This document shows positions 18,287 through 27,352 of a stretch of DNA of 64,000 nucleotides, piece after piece. The notes below the pieces were generated by a model. The model did no database searches. It saw only the letters and a program-made list of their open reading frames with translations, and was not told the origin of the DNA. Position 1 is the stretch's first letter; every line of letters starts with the position of its first letter. The stretch spans positions 248,001 to 312,000 of the forward strand of contig NZ_PIPK01000002.1 of assembly GCF_003987335.1 (NCBI RefSeq). The letters are read 5' to 3'. The DNA comes from Aliidiomarina maris (GTDB taxonomy: Bacteria > Pseudomonadota > Gammaproteobacteria > Enterobacterales > Alteromonadaceae). A program made the position numbers and the translations under genes.

Positions 18287-20554
18287 ATGTCTGCGACTTC
18301 AGCAAAAGCTTTGCATCGCCGCCCCATCGCTCAAGTGCCCCTATGGCAGTGGGCGCTGCTGGTCGCATTGACACTCGGCCTTTCCGCCGCCTCGCGCTTA
18401 TTAACCCTGCCCGATGTGTCATTTTCTGCATTATGGCCCGCGTCCGGCATTTTCCTCGGCGCCCTGCTAGCATTCGGTAAGCGCGCGCTCTGGGTCTTGG
18501 TACCGACCATGCTATTTTGGTCTTGGGTGCTAATGGCAGAACCTTGGGTTATGGGCTTTGCCGGTGCAATAGGCTTAGCGATTGGTAGCGTTGTGGCACT
18601 GGTTTTAATTGAACGCGGCAAGAAAACCATTGGTGGCCGTGGTGCCCTGTCGCCGCTACATTATTTGCCAAATCTATACTTTAAAGGCGCAGTGGTAGGC
18701 AGTGGCGTGTCGTCGCTGATCGGGGCCGCAGGCTATTACTTTGCTTTTCCGGAAGCTGCCGCATTCCAGTGGCAAGACGTATGGCTAGTTTATTGGTTAC
18801 TCGAAGCCCTTGGGGTGATTTTATTCGCCCCTATTTTCTTCTTTATTCTTCGACGCCCACAATTCACTCTCGAAAGTTTAGCCAATGACTTCGCCAAACG
18901 ACGCGTACTGATTTGGTTAGCGCTGGCAATGACCGCGATTAGCCTGTCAATCGTTCTCGGTCAACTTGGCGATGTACGCTACGCCCCCATTTTTGCTTTT
19001 GCGTTGTTCCCTCTGGTTTGTTGGTTTGCGGCCGAAGCAAGCCCACCATCACTGGATTTAGTCATCCCTCAATTCGCAGCGTTATTCGTTGTATTCTCAA
19101 TTTATCAGTGGGGAGGCTTACCTGAGGTTGAAGATATTACCGGCGTGCTACGCGTGCTGCTGCAGGTAGGAATTTTGGCTGTGATGGCGCAGCTCGTCGC
19201 CAGCATCAACCACCAGCGCCACTTGTTGCTTGAGCGCTTTAAACGCCAAGCTTATCAAGATTATCGCACTGGCCTCGCCAACGACCGTGGTTTGTACGCT
19301 GACATCGCTGACCTGCTCGAAAACAAACGCGGTCGCTCCCACTTTTTGGCGTATATCAGCCTACTGGATATACAAATTATCAAAGAATTGCTCGCGTTAG
19401 ACGGCTCCGCCACGGTGGAAAGCGTGCTAACTCAACAATTGCAGCAATTTGCATTCGACAATGCCGTTATCGCCCGTCTGAGTGAAGGGCGCTTTGCGGT
19501 GCTGTTGCAAGACATCAGCCCTGAACAAGCCTACGCTTCCGTAGAAGAGCTTCATCAGCGCCTTTCTCGACCTGTGGATGAAGCGGGTATGCGCACCAAT
19601 TTACGTATCGCTATTGGCGTAACAGCAGTCGATGGCAAATTATATAGTCCGCAACAATACGTCAGTGTCGCGGCGCAAGCCGCCAACTACGCCAAACAGC
19701 ATTCACTTAAAATACATTGGGTCGACAACCCGAAAAAGGTTGCTGCTGAACACTACACCAAACTGAATCACTTCGGGCTGCTCAAAGAAGCTATTGAGAA
19801 CGACGAGCTTGAACTCTTTGCCCAGGAGATCCGCGCCTTAGATCAAACCCAGCCGCAGGATATTGCCTTTGAGGTGCTCATTCGCCTGCGTGATGAAATG
19901 GGTCAGTTATTAACCCCTGCCCAATTTATGCCGGCTGCCGAAGCTTTTGGCCTGATGCCGGAACTCGACCGCTGGGTGATACGACACACGTTTGCTTTTC
20001 TAGCCAATCAGCGTCAGCGCTTGCAACGGGTAAGTAAGTGCGCAATTAACTTATCGGGGGCATCACTTTCAGACCCTGAGCTTGCCAGTTATATTGGTTC
20101 GCAACTTGAACAATATCGCATACCTGCCGCAAAAATTACCTTTGAGATTACCGAAACCGAGGCGATTACCAGCAAATCACAAGCGACTCAGTTTATGTTG
20201 GATGTTCGTACATTAGGCTGCCGTATTGCACTGGACGACTTCGGTACTGGCTTGGCTTCGTTTGAGTATTTACGCCAGTTCCACTTCGACGAAATCAAAA
20301 TCGACGGCGTCTTTATTCGCGACTTAGCCAGCAATACCATTGACGAGAAGATCGTTTTAGCCATTTGTAACGTTGCACGCGCGATGCAACTGAAGACTGT
20401 CGCTGAATTTGTCGAGAACAGCGATATTTCAGAGCAACTTGCTGGACTTGGCGTCGACTATGCGCAAGGCTATGGTATCGGCAAACCCACCCCAATAGGC
20501 GAATTGTTCCAACATGGTGAAAGCATCCAACCCGTCATACATACTAGCGATTGA
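18287..20554 (+). CDS. MASE1-type membrane GGDEF-EAL protein
   Basis: Protein of 755 residues with an N-terminal membrane domain of about eight helices (residues 20-305) resembling the MASE1 sensor. A GGDEF domain follows in which the signature is replaced by LSEGRFAVL, so it should lack cyclase activity. The EAL domain has FEVLIRL in place of EALIRW, but DDFGTGLASFEYL and EITETE are intact, and AEFVE replaces AEGVE. It is probably a phosphodiesterase or a c-di-GMP-binding sensor; activity is uncertain. Its end overlaps glpK by 41 bases in another frame. Confidence 0.87.
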   Translation: MSATSAKALHRRPIAQVPLWQWALLVALTLGLSAASRLLTLPDVSFSALWPASGIFLGALLAFGKRALWVLVPTMLFWSWVLMAEPWVMGFAGAIGLAIGSVVALVLIERGKKTIGGRGALSPLHYLPNLYFKGAVVGSGVSSLIGAAGYYFAFPEAAAFQWQDVWLVYWLLEALGVILFAPIFFFILRRPQFTLESLANDFAKRRVLIWLALAMTAISLSIVLGQLGDVRYAPIFAFALFPLVCWFAAEASPPSLDLVIPQFAALFVVFSIYQWGGLPEVEDITGVLRVLLQVGILAVMAQLVASINHQRHLLLERFKRQAYQDYRTGLANDRGLYADIADLLENKRGRSHFLAYISLLDIQIIKELLALDGSATVESVLTQQLQQFAFDNAVIARLSEGRFAVLLQDISPEQAYASVEELHQRLSRPVDEAGMRTNLRIAIGVTAVDGKLYSPQQYVSVAAQAANYAKQHSLKIHWVDNPKKVAAEHYTKLNHFGLLKEAIENDELELFAQEIRALDQTQPQDIAFEVLIRLRDEMGQLLTPAQFMPAAEAFGLMPELDRWVIRHTFAFLANQRQRLQRVSKCAINLSGASLSDPELASYIGSQLEQYRIPAAKITFEITETEAITSKSQATQFMLDVRTLGCRIALDDFGTGLASFEYLRQFHFDEIKIDGVFIRDLASNTIDEKIVLAICNVARAMQLKTVAEFVENSDISEQLAGLGVDYAQGYGIGKPTPIGELFQHGESIQPVIHTSD

Positions 20555-22016
20555 CCAAGGCACTACTTCGAGCCGCGCAATTATCTACCTCGCGCAGAGT
20601 GGTGAGACCCCAAAGCTTAAGCCGATTGCCAGTGCTGCGCATGAATTTAAGCAGCATTTTCCCGAAAACGGCTGGGTTGAGCATGATCCCGAAGACTTAT
20701 GGCAAACCACCTTAAGTAGCTGCGAAGAGGCTCTGCAGCAAGCCGAACTCACCGCGGCTGATTTAGCTGGCATTGGTATCACCAACCAACGTGAAACCAC
20801 CGTTGTATGGGACAAGCAAAGCGGTGAAGCCATCTACCGAGCGATTGTATGGCAAGATCGTCGCACCGCTGCCGAATGCCGCAAACTGCGCGAAGCTGGA
20901 CACCAAACGCTGGTAAACGAGCGGACCGGATTATTATTAGACCCTTACTTTTCCGCCACCAAAATTAGTTGGATTCTCGACCATGTTGACGGCGCACGCG
21001 CGCGTGCTGAGGCTGGCGAGCTGTGCTTTGGCACTGTCGAGACCTACTTGCTTTGGCGTCTCACCGAAGGCGCAGTACACGCCACGGATGCCAGCAATGC
21101 ATCACGCACGCTGCTGATGAACTTAGCCCAACGCGAATGGGATCCTGAACTGCTAGCGCTATTTAACGTGCCAGCCGCCATGTTGCCGGAGATTCGCGAC
21201 AACACCGCCGAGTTTGGCTGCACGACCCTATTAGGTGACAAGGTTCCTGTGGTGGCCATGGTCGGTGACCAGCAAGGCGCGTTAGTAGGCCAGGCCTGTG
21301 TCAGCCCTGGGATGCTAAAAAGTACCTACGGCACGGGCTGCTTTGCTCTACTGAACACGGGCGACGAAGCCATTCTTTCAAATCACCGTTTATTAACTAC
21401 CTTAGCTTACCAACTTGACGGCAAGCCAACTTACGCGCTGGAAGGTAGTATCTTTATGGCCGGCGCGATTATTCAATGGCTGCGTGACAGCCTTGGAATT
21501 CTCGACAATGCCGATGAAAGTGAAGCGCTTGCCGAAGGCGTGCCCTACAGTCAGCATGAAATGCTGATTCCAGCGTTCACTGGCCTCGGAGCGCCCTACT
21601 GGGAGCCCGATGCGCGAGCTGCCATTTTTGGCATGACCAGAGACACCGGGCGCAAGCAACTTGCCGCAGCCGCGCTAAAAAGCGTGGCGCTACAAAGCCA
21701 TGATTTACTGACCGCGATGGCTGAAGACGGCCAAGCAATCAAAAAACTCCGCGTAGATGGCGGTATGACTGCGAATAATTGGTTTATGCAGGCATTAAGT
21801 GACCTTACTGGGCACCCCGTTGAACGCGCCGCGTATAGCGAAGCCACGGCATTTGGCGCCGCGTTTTTAGCCGCCTTGCAGGTGGGTATTTTCAATTCAA
21901 TCAAAGACATCCAACAGCTACATAAAATAGATGGTGAGTTTAACTGTGAACTAAACCACGACCAACAGCAAAAAATTCACCAGAGATGGTTAGCCGCAAT
22001 TGAAAAAGTTCGGTAG
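20514..22016 (+). CDS. glpK: glycerol kinase
   Basis: FGGY-family kinase of 500 residues, the normal size for GlpK, phosphorylating glycerol to glycerol 3-phosphate. The N-terminal phosphate-binding motif DQGTTSSR is at residues 14-21, the glycerol-binding region VVWDKQSGEAIYRAIVWQDRR follows, and YWEPDARAAIFGMTR and GGMTANNWFMQ are conserved late motifs. Its start lies 41 bases inside the preceding GGDEF-EAL gene, suggesting coupling. GlpF, GlpD or GlpR are not in this window, so the gene is detached from a usual glp cluster. Confidence 0.95.
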   Translation: MVKASNPSYILAIDQGTTSSRAIIYLAQSGETPKLKPIASAAHEFKQHFPENGWVEHDPEDLWQTTLSSCEEALQQAELTAADLAGIGITNQRETTVVWDKQSGEAIYRAIVWQDRRTAAECRKLREAGHQTLVNERTGLLLDPYFSATKISWILDHVDGARARAEAGELCFGTVETYLLWRLTEGAVHATDASNASRTLLMNLAQREWDPELLALFNVPAAMLPEIRDNTAEFGCTTLLGDKVPVVAMVGDQQGALVGQACVSPGMLKSTYGTGCFALLNTGDEAILSNHRLLTTLAYQLDGKPTYALEGSIFMAGAIIQWLRDSLGILDNADESEALAEGVPYSQHEMLIPAFTGLGAPYWEPDARAAIFGMTRDTGRKQLAAAALKSVALQSHDLLTAMAEDGQAIKKLRVDGGMTANNWFMQALSDLTGHPVERAAYSEATAFGAAFLAALQVGIFNSIKDIQQLHKIDGEFNCELNHDQQQKIHQRWLAAIEKVR

Positions 22017-22053
22017 ACTAGCTGCCCTTTTTGCTACTGACAGGTTGTTAGCT

Positions 22054-22497
22054 GTGCCTAAACAAGCATCTAACTCAGCGATTCATGAACCTTGCCTTGC
22101 CGCCGCTCGCGCCGCTATGCAGCAAAGTTATTCGCCCTATTCCGGCTTTAAAGTTGGCGCCGTGATTGTAAGCGATCAAGGCCAGACATTTAGTGCCTGC
22201 AATGTTGAAAATGCGTCCTACCCAGAAGGTACATGCGCTGAAGCAGGCGCCATCGCGGCCATGGTGATGGCTGGTCAACGACGTATCCGCGACATTTACG
22301 TGATGGGCACTGGCGAAGGTTTAGTAACCCCGTGTGGCGGCTGTCGCCAACGTATTCGTGAATTTGCCGATGCCGACACCATGGTGCATATTTGCAATCC
22401 TGAGCAAGTCCGCAAAAGCATGCGATTAGAAGAGCTTCTCCCGTTCTCATTCGGGCCAGAGCATTTAGACACGCCTCCGGCGACCCAGCAAGGGTAA
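22054..22497 (+). CDS. cdd: cytidine deaminase
   Basis: Homotetrameric-type cytidine deaminase converting (deoxy)cytidine to (deoxy)uridine. The zinc-binding site is visible as CAEAGA (catalytic Glu) and PCGGCR. The substrate segment YSPYSGFKVGA is conserved. The GTG at 22054 gives 147 residues, close to the family size. An upstream ATG at 22000 would add 18 unlikely residues overlapping glpK. First of the deoxynucleoside catabolic run cdd-deoC-deoA-deoB, 9 bp before deoC. Confidence 0.92.
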   Translation: MPKQASNSAIHEPCLAAARAAMQQSYSPYSGFKVGAVIVSDQGQTFSACNVENASYPEGTCAEAGAIAAMVMAGQRRIRDIYVMGTGEGLVTPCGGCRQRIREFADADTMVHICNPEQVRKSMRLEELLPFSFGPEHLDTPPATQQG

Positions 22498-22506
22498 GGA
22501 ATTACG

Positions 22507-23346
22507 ATGACCGTAGCGAAGCAACCGCCAAGCGCTCAGTTAACAGATGACCAGCAAACCGCAGCGCTAGCCCTCAGTTTGCTTGATTTAACCAGCCTCA
22601 ACGACACCGATACCGAGGCATCGATTCGCGCTTTATGTGAGCAAGCGCAAAGCATTGACGCCGACGGTCATCGCTATCGGGTTGCTGCCATTTGTATTTA
22701 CCCACGTTTTATTCCGTTCGCGCGTGGTGTATTAGACGAACTTGGGTTGTACGATGTGCGCATCGCAACCGTGGCGAACTTCCCCCATGGCCGCAGCGAT
22801 ATCGATAGCGCAGTCAAAGACACCAAGGCTTGCGTAGCCTACGGCGCCGATGAAGTCGACGTAGTATTACCCTACCAAGCACTGCTGAACGGTGACGAAC
22901 GCATTGTGGCGAACTTAGTCACCGCCTGTAAGCAGGCGTGTGGCACGAGCGCCCAGCTAAAAGTGATTCTGGAAACTGGCGAGTTGAAAAGCGCAGCTAT
23001 GATTGCAAAAGCAAGTGATATCGCCATCGCTGCAGGCGCTGACTTTATCAAAACGTCGACGGGCAAAGTCGCCGTTAACGCCACCCCAGAAGCAGCGCGC
23101 ACCATGCTTGAGCGCATCCAGGCACAGCCACGTGCTGTTGGTTTTAAGCCAGCTGGCGGGGTTAAAAGCATCGCCGATGTAGCACAGTATTTCGAGCTGG
23201 TGCGAAACACCGTGGGTGATGACAAGCTCAGCCCAAGCTATTTCCGCTTTGGCGCCAGCTCATTGCTGGCGACGTTACGCCAAGTATTAAACATTCAGGA
23301 AGCTTCCGATTCAGCTTCAAATTCAGCTAGCAAGGAGGGCTATTAA
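22507..23346 (+). CDS. deoC: deoxyribose-phosphate aldolase
   Basis: Class I aldolase of 279 residues splitting 2-deoxyribose 5-phosphate into acetaldehyde and glyceraldehyde 3-phosphate. The Schiff-base lysine is in [20 protein letters not shown] and [10 protein letters not shown] are further family motifs. The N-terminal 25 residues and Ser-rich C-terminus are longer than the E. coli protein (259). Its stop overlaps the deoA start by one base. Confidence 0.95.
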   Translation: MTVAKQPPSAQLTDDQQTAALALSLLDLTSLNDTDTEASIRALCEQAQSIDADGHRYRVAAICIYPRFIPFARGVLDELGLYDVRIATVANFPHGRSDIDSAVKDTKACVAYGADEVDVVLPYQALLNGDERIVANLVTACKQACGTSAQLKVILETGELKSAAMIAKASDIAIAAGADFIKTSTGKVAVNATPEAARTMLERIQAQPRAVGFKPAGGVKSIADVAQYFELVRNTVGDDKLSPSYFRFGASSLLATLRQVLNIQEASDSASNSASKEGY

Positions 23347-24692
23347 TGCTTCCACAAGAAATTATTCGTGCCAAGCGCGACGGTAAAACGTTAAGCGATG
23401 AGCAAATCGCATTTTTCGTCAAAGGCATTACCACAGGATCAGTGACCGAAGGGCAAGTCGCAGCCTTCGCCATGGCGGTATATTTTAATGGTATGTGCTT
23501 GCAAGAGCGGGTGGCGCTCACCCGCAATATGATGCAATCAGGTAGCGTCATGGATTGGAGCGACTTGAATTTAGACGGTCCGGTTGTCGACAAGCACTCA
23601 ACAGGTGGCGTCAGTGACATGGTCAGCTTAATGCTCGGCCCTATGGTCGCTGCATGCGGTGGCTACGTGCCGATGATTTCTGGACGTGGCTTAGGCCACA
23701 CCGGTGGTACGTTAGATAAATTTGAAAGTATTCAAGGCTATAACACCAGCCCTGACTTACAAACTTTACGCAAAGTGGTTAAGCAAACCGGTGTCGCGAT
23801 TATTGGCCAAACTGGCGATCTAGCGCCAGCCGACAAGCGCTTCTATGGCATTCGTGACGTCACAGCCACCGTCGACTCGATGCCGCTGATTACGGCCTCG
23901 ATTCTATCTAAAAAGCTCGCTGCTGGCCTTGATGCCCTAGCCATGGACGTCAAATCTGGCAATGGCGCCTTTATGTCGTCACTCAACGATGCCACAGGCC
24001 TGGCTGAGAGCATTGTTAAGGTCGCCAACCAAGCGGGCGTGCGCACTTCAGCAACGATTACTGACATGAACCAACCTTTGGGTAGCACCGCCGGTAATGC
24101 AGTAGAAATGCTTGAAGCGGTGAATTATTTAACCGGTAAGCACCGCAACCCACGTTTGCATGAAGTCACCATGGCATTGTGCGGGCAAATGCTGACCCTG
24201 ACCGGTTTAGCCAAAGACGAGCAAGATGCTTTTGCCAAGCTCAACAAAGTACTGGATAACGGCCAAGCAGCCGAGAAATTCGATCAAATGGTGCATGCAC
24301 TAGGTGGCCCAGCGAACTTTATCGACAACCCGATGGCCAGCATGCCAGCCGCGCCTGTTGTGGTACCCGTGTATGCCGACCACTCAGGGTTTATCGACCA
24401 TATGGCCACCCGTGAGCTCGGTTTAGTAGTGGTTGAATTAGGTGGCGGGCGCACCAACCCAGCCGACCCGGTTGACCACGCCGTAGGCCTGACTGACCTG
24501 CCGATGTTAGGTCAGAAAGTTGCTAAAGGTGAACCACTCGCCATGATTCACGCGCGCAGTGAGCAAGCAGCCGAGCGCGCAGCGGCGCAGTTACGTGCCT
24601 GTGTCAGTACTGGTGAAAATGAACCAGCGGCGCAGCCTGTCGTATACCAAAGTATTAGCCCTGAGCAGGCCGATTCGATTACGATAGACTAA
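23346..24692 (+). CDS. deoA: thymidine phosphorylase
   Basis: Thymidine phosphorylase of 448 residues, producing thymine and deoxyribose 1-phosphate. The signature region [14 protein letters not shown] at about residue 80 and the phosphate/nucleoside site [14 protein letters not shown] are intact. The N-terminal helical domain and C-terminal domain are full length. It is flanked by deoC and deoB, so the pathway from deoxynucleoside to central metabolites is contiguous. The stop codon sits inside the first copy of a 22-bp tandem duplication. Confidence 0.96.
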   Translation: MLPQEIIRAKRDGKTLSDEQIAFFVKGITTGSVTEGQVAAFAMAVYFNGMCLQERVALTRNMMQSGSVMDWSDLNLDGPVVDKHSTGGVSDMVSLMLGPMVAACGGYVPMISGRGLGHTGGTLDKFESIQGYNTSPDLQTLRKVVKQTGVAIIGQTGDLAPADKRFYGIRDVTATVDSMPLITASILSKKLAAGLDALAMDVKSGNGAFMSSLNDATGLAESIVKVANQAGVRTSATITDMNQPLGSTAGNAVEMLEAVNYLTGKHRNPRLHEVTMALCGQMLTLTGLAKDEQDAFAKLNKVLDNGQAAEKFDQMVHALGGPANFIDNPMASMPAAPVVVPVYADHSGFIDHMATRELGLVVVELGGGRTNPADPVDHAVGLTDLPMLGQKVAKGEPLAMIHARSEQAAERAAAQLRACVSTGENEPAAQPVVYQSISPEQADSITID

Positions 24693-24730
24693 TCGTTGAC
24701 CACAGATAGACTAATCGTTGACCACAGATA
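24683..24730 (+). repeat. 22-bp tandem duplication, two copies plus 4 bp
   Basis: The unit beginning GATAGACTAATCGTTG occurs at 24683-24704 and again, identically, at 24705-24726, followed by a third GATA. The first copy contains the deoA stop codon; the second pushes the deoB ribosome binding site (AAGGAG) away. Exact identity suggests a recent slippage or tandem duplication. Confidence 0.95.
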
Positions 24731-24743
24731 AGGAGCTTTCAGC

Positions 24744-25931
24744 ATGGCTAGAAGTATCATCTTAATGATGGATTCATTTGGTGTTGGCGCCAGCGAAGAC
24801 GCTGCAACCTTTGGCGACACAGGTGCGAATACCTTGGGCAGTATTGCCCGCCATGCTGAGCTTACCTTGCCTAATTTAGAACGTCTCGGTTTAGGCGCGC
24901 TTGCCACCGAGGCCAGTGGTGAACGCCCCCGGGGCTTAAACTACACCGGACCTTACCAAGGTTTATATGGCTATGCCGCCGAAATTAGCCGCGGCAAAGA
25001 CACGCCTAGTGGGCATTGGGAATTAGCGGGTGTGCCAGTGCTTTTTGACTGGCATTACTTTCCCGATACCAAGCCATGTTTCCCCGCTGATTTTATTGAT
25101 GCCCTGATAACGCGCAACCAATTACCGGGTGTCCTCGGCGAATGCCATGCGTCGGGCACCACTATTATTGCCGAGCTGGGTGAACAGCATTGCAGTAGTG
25201 GTAAACCAATTGTGTACACCTCCGCCGACAGCGTTTTGCAAATTGCCGCACATGAGGAAACATTCGGCTTAACGAAGCTGTTAGCCTTATGTGAAGATGC
25301 ACGGCAGTTACTCGATGAGCTTGGCATGAATGTGGGCCGAGTTATCGCGCGCCCATTTACCGGTAGCGACAGCGCAAGCTTCACACGCACGGGGAATCGT
25401 CGCGATTACTCCGTTTTACCGCCCGCGCCCACAGTGCTTGATATCCTGAAACAGGCCGGTGGCGAGGTGATTAGCATTGGTAAGATTGCTGATATCTATG
25501 CCCACCAAGGCATTACCCAAACGGTGAAAGCGACTGGCAATGACGCCCTGTTTTCAGCCACGCTTGAGGCTATTCGTAGCGCCCCTGACAACAGCTTAAT
25601 CTTCCCCAATTTTGTCGATTTTGATAGTCACTATGGTCATCGCCGCGACATTCAAGGTTATGCTGCAGCGCTGAACGCCTTCGACCAGCGCCTGCCTGAA
25701 CTTGAGGCGTTGCTAAAGCCTGGTGATGTTGTGTTTATTACCGCCGACCATGGTTGCGACCCCAGCTTTCCTGGTAGCGACCATACGCGCGAGTTTGTAC
25801 CTGTGCTATGTTTTGGCCCAGGCATTGAAAGCAAAAACATTGGCCGCCGTGCAACGTTTGCAGACATTGGCCAAAGTATTGCCAAGCACCATCAATTGGG
25901 GTCATTAGCGTATGGGACAAGTTTCATCTAA
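24744..25931 (+). CDS. deoB: phosphopentomutase
   Basis: Metal-dependent phosphopentomutase of the alkaline phosphatase superfamily, 395 residues, interconverting (deoxy)ribose 1- and 5-phosphates. Metal ligands are visible in [23 protein letters not shown] and [24 protein letters not shown]. An AAGGAG ribosome binding site lies directly before the ATG. Last enzyme of the deo run here; its 3' end overlaps the NfeD-type gene by 20 bases. Confidence 0.96.
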   Translation: MARSIILMMDSFGVGASEDAATFGDTGANTLGSIARHAELTLPNLERLGLGALATEASGERPRGLNYTGPYQGLYGYAAEISRGKDTPSGHWELAGVPVLFDWHYFPDTKPCFPADFIDALITRNQLPGVLGECHASGTTIIAELGEQHCSSGKPIVYTSADSVLQIAAHEETFGLTKLLALCEDARQLLDELGMNVGRVIARPFTGSDSASFTRTGNRRDYSVLPPAPTVLDILKQAGGEVISIGKIADIYAHQGITQTVKATGNDALFSATLEAIRSAPDNSLIFPNFVDFDSHYGHRRDIQGYAAALNAFDQRLPELEALLKPGDVVFITADHGCDPSFPGSDHTREFVPVLCFGPGIESKNIGRRATFADIGQSIAKHHQLGSLAYGTSFI

Positions 25932-27351
25932 AGCAATTCGGTTTGCAGTCTATGCACTGCTGATTGGCCTCAGCGTGGTTATATTGGCCACACAGCAACT
26001 GCGCGCAACCAACCCGCATATTGCGGTACTAAGCGTGCAAGATGCGATTGGCCCCGCCACCACCGATTACCTCCAGCGCTCCTTAGAGCGCGCCCAGACC
26101 GACGGCGCACAAGTAGCGATTTTGGAACTTGATACGCCAGGTGGTCTACTCAGCAGTACCCGCGATATTGTGCGCCTGTTTCTGCAAAGCGATATTCCCA
26201 TAGTAACTTTCGTTAGTCCCGAGAACGCGCGCGCAGCCAGTGCCGGTACCTTTATTGTCTACGCCAGCCATGTCGCAGCGATGCACCCAACGTCACAAAT
26301 AGGCGCTGCGACACCAGTGCAGCTGCAAGGCTCGGCAGCACGCGTACAGGAAGAATCAGCCAATTCACCAGTGCCTGATGACACAGAACGTTCGTCGCGG
26401 GAACGTGACGACAGCACCGCAATGGAGCGAAAAATCACCAATGATGCGATCGCAACGATTCGTAACCTAGCTGAGCGTTACGGGCGCAATGCCGATTGGG
26501 CAGAGCAAGCAGTGCGTGATGCAGCGACCCTCACTGCGCGCGAGGCAGTTGATCAGAATGTGGTTGAACTCATGGTCAGTAATATAAATGACCTTGTGTC
26601 ATCGCTGCATGGGCGCTCGGTTTTATTGGGCGACACTGAGGTTTCACTCGAAACAGAAGGTTTAGCGCAAATCAGCTATGCACCTGATACACGTAACCGC
26701 ATTCTCGGTTTTTTAACCAACCCGCAAGTTGCTTACTTACTCCTTCTGGTGGGTATTTATGGCATTATTTTCGAGTTAATGTCGCCAGGCACTTTGTTCC
26801 CAGGCATTACCGGTGTCGTGTCTTTGTTGCTAGCTGCCTTTTCATTACAAATTTTACCGATTAGCACCGTTGGCTTGCTACTGATTGTGGTGGGCGCTTT
26901 GATGTTGCTGGTCGAACTCTTTGTACCCAGTTTCGGGGTTATAGGGGTGGGTGGCGTCGTGGCGCTAACCGCCGGTTCATTGATGCTGTTCGATAGCCAA
27001 ATTCCCGGCATGGAGTTACCTATGAGCATTATTTTAAGTGTTACCTTCGTCGCATTGGCGAGTGTCGCCTTTGTAGTATTGGTGATGGCGCGCGCTCGCT
27101 GGCGTACCCAGAAACCCAGTGATCGTGATGTTGTTGGGATTGAAGGTAAGGTGGTAGAGAACCTGAACCCTGAAGGCTTGGTGCAACTTGGCAATGAGGT
27201 GTGGCCAGCCCATGCGCACAACGCACGCTTAATCACCCATGGCAAACGCGTGCGTGTGGTGGCGCAAGAAGGGAGCGTTGCCTTCGTTGAGGAAATAAAA
27301 AAGACCGAACAGCGCCCTGCCCGGCCTTTTATTCGCTCATCGCGAAGTTAA
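25912..27351 (+). CDS. NfeD family membrane-bound serine protease
   Basis: Long-form NfeD/stomatin-operon protease of 479 residues. A signal/anchor segment (about 8-27) precedes a ClpP-like protease domain (about 35-230) with the nucleophile region [15 protein letters not shown] and general-base Lys in MERKITNDA. Five hydrophobic helices (about 260-390) and a C-terminal NfeD OB-fold domain follow. The central insertion with Ser/Asp/Glu-rich residues (about 140-170) is variable. The family cleaves stomatin-like partners; no stomatin gene is in this window. It overlaps deoB by 20 bases and is convergent with the S9 peptidase gene, the two stop codons lying one base apart. Confidence 0.88.
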   Translation: MGQVSSKAIRFAVYALLIGLSVVILATQQLRATNPHIAVLSVQDAIGPATTDYLQRSLERAQTDGAQVAILELDTPGGLLSSTRDIVRLFLQSDIPIVTFVSPENARAASAGTFIVYASHVAAMHPTSQIGAATPVQLQGSAARVQEESANSPVPDDTERSSRERDDSTAMERKITNDAIATIRNLAERYGRNADWAEQAVRDAATLTAREAVDQNVVELMVSNINDLVSSLHGRSVLLGDTEVSLETEGLAQISYAPDTRNRILGFLTNPQVAYLLLLVGIYGIIFELMSPGTLFPGITGVVSLLLAAFSLQILPISTVGLLLIVVGALMLLVELFVPSFGVIGVGGVVALTAGSLMLFDSQIPGMELPMSIILSVTFVALASVAFVVLVMARARWRTQKPSDRDVVGIEGKVVENLNPEGLVQLGNEVWPAHAHNARLITHGKRVRVVAQEGSVAFVEEIKKTEQRPARPFIRSSRS

Positions 27352-27352
27352 T

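Noticed and set aside
22000-22053. Upstream ATG start for cdd
   Set aside because: The added 18 residues overlap glpK and do not match the family N-terminus; the GTG at 22054 gives the usual length.
27310-27345. Bidirectional terminator between the NfeD and S9 peptidase genes
   Set aside because: The potential stem is only three base pairs with a mismatched arm.
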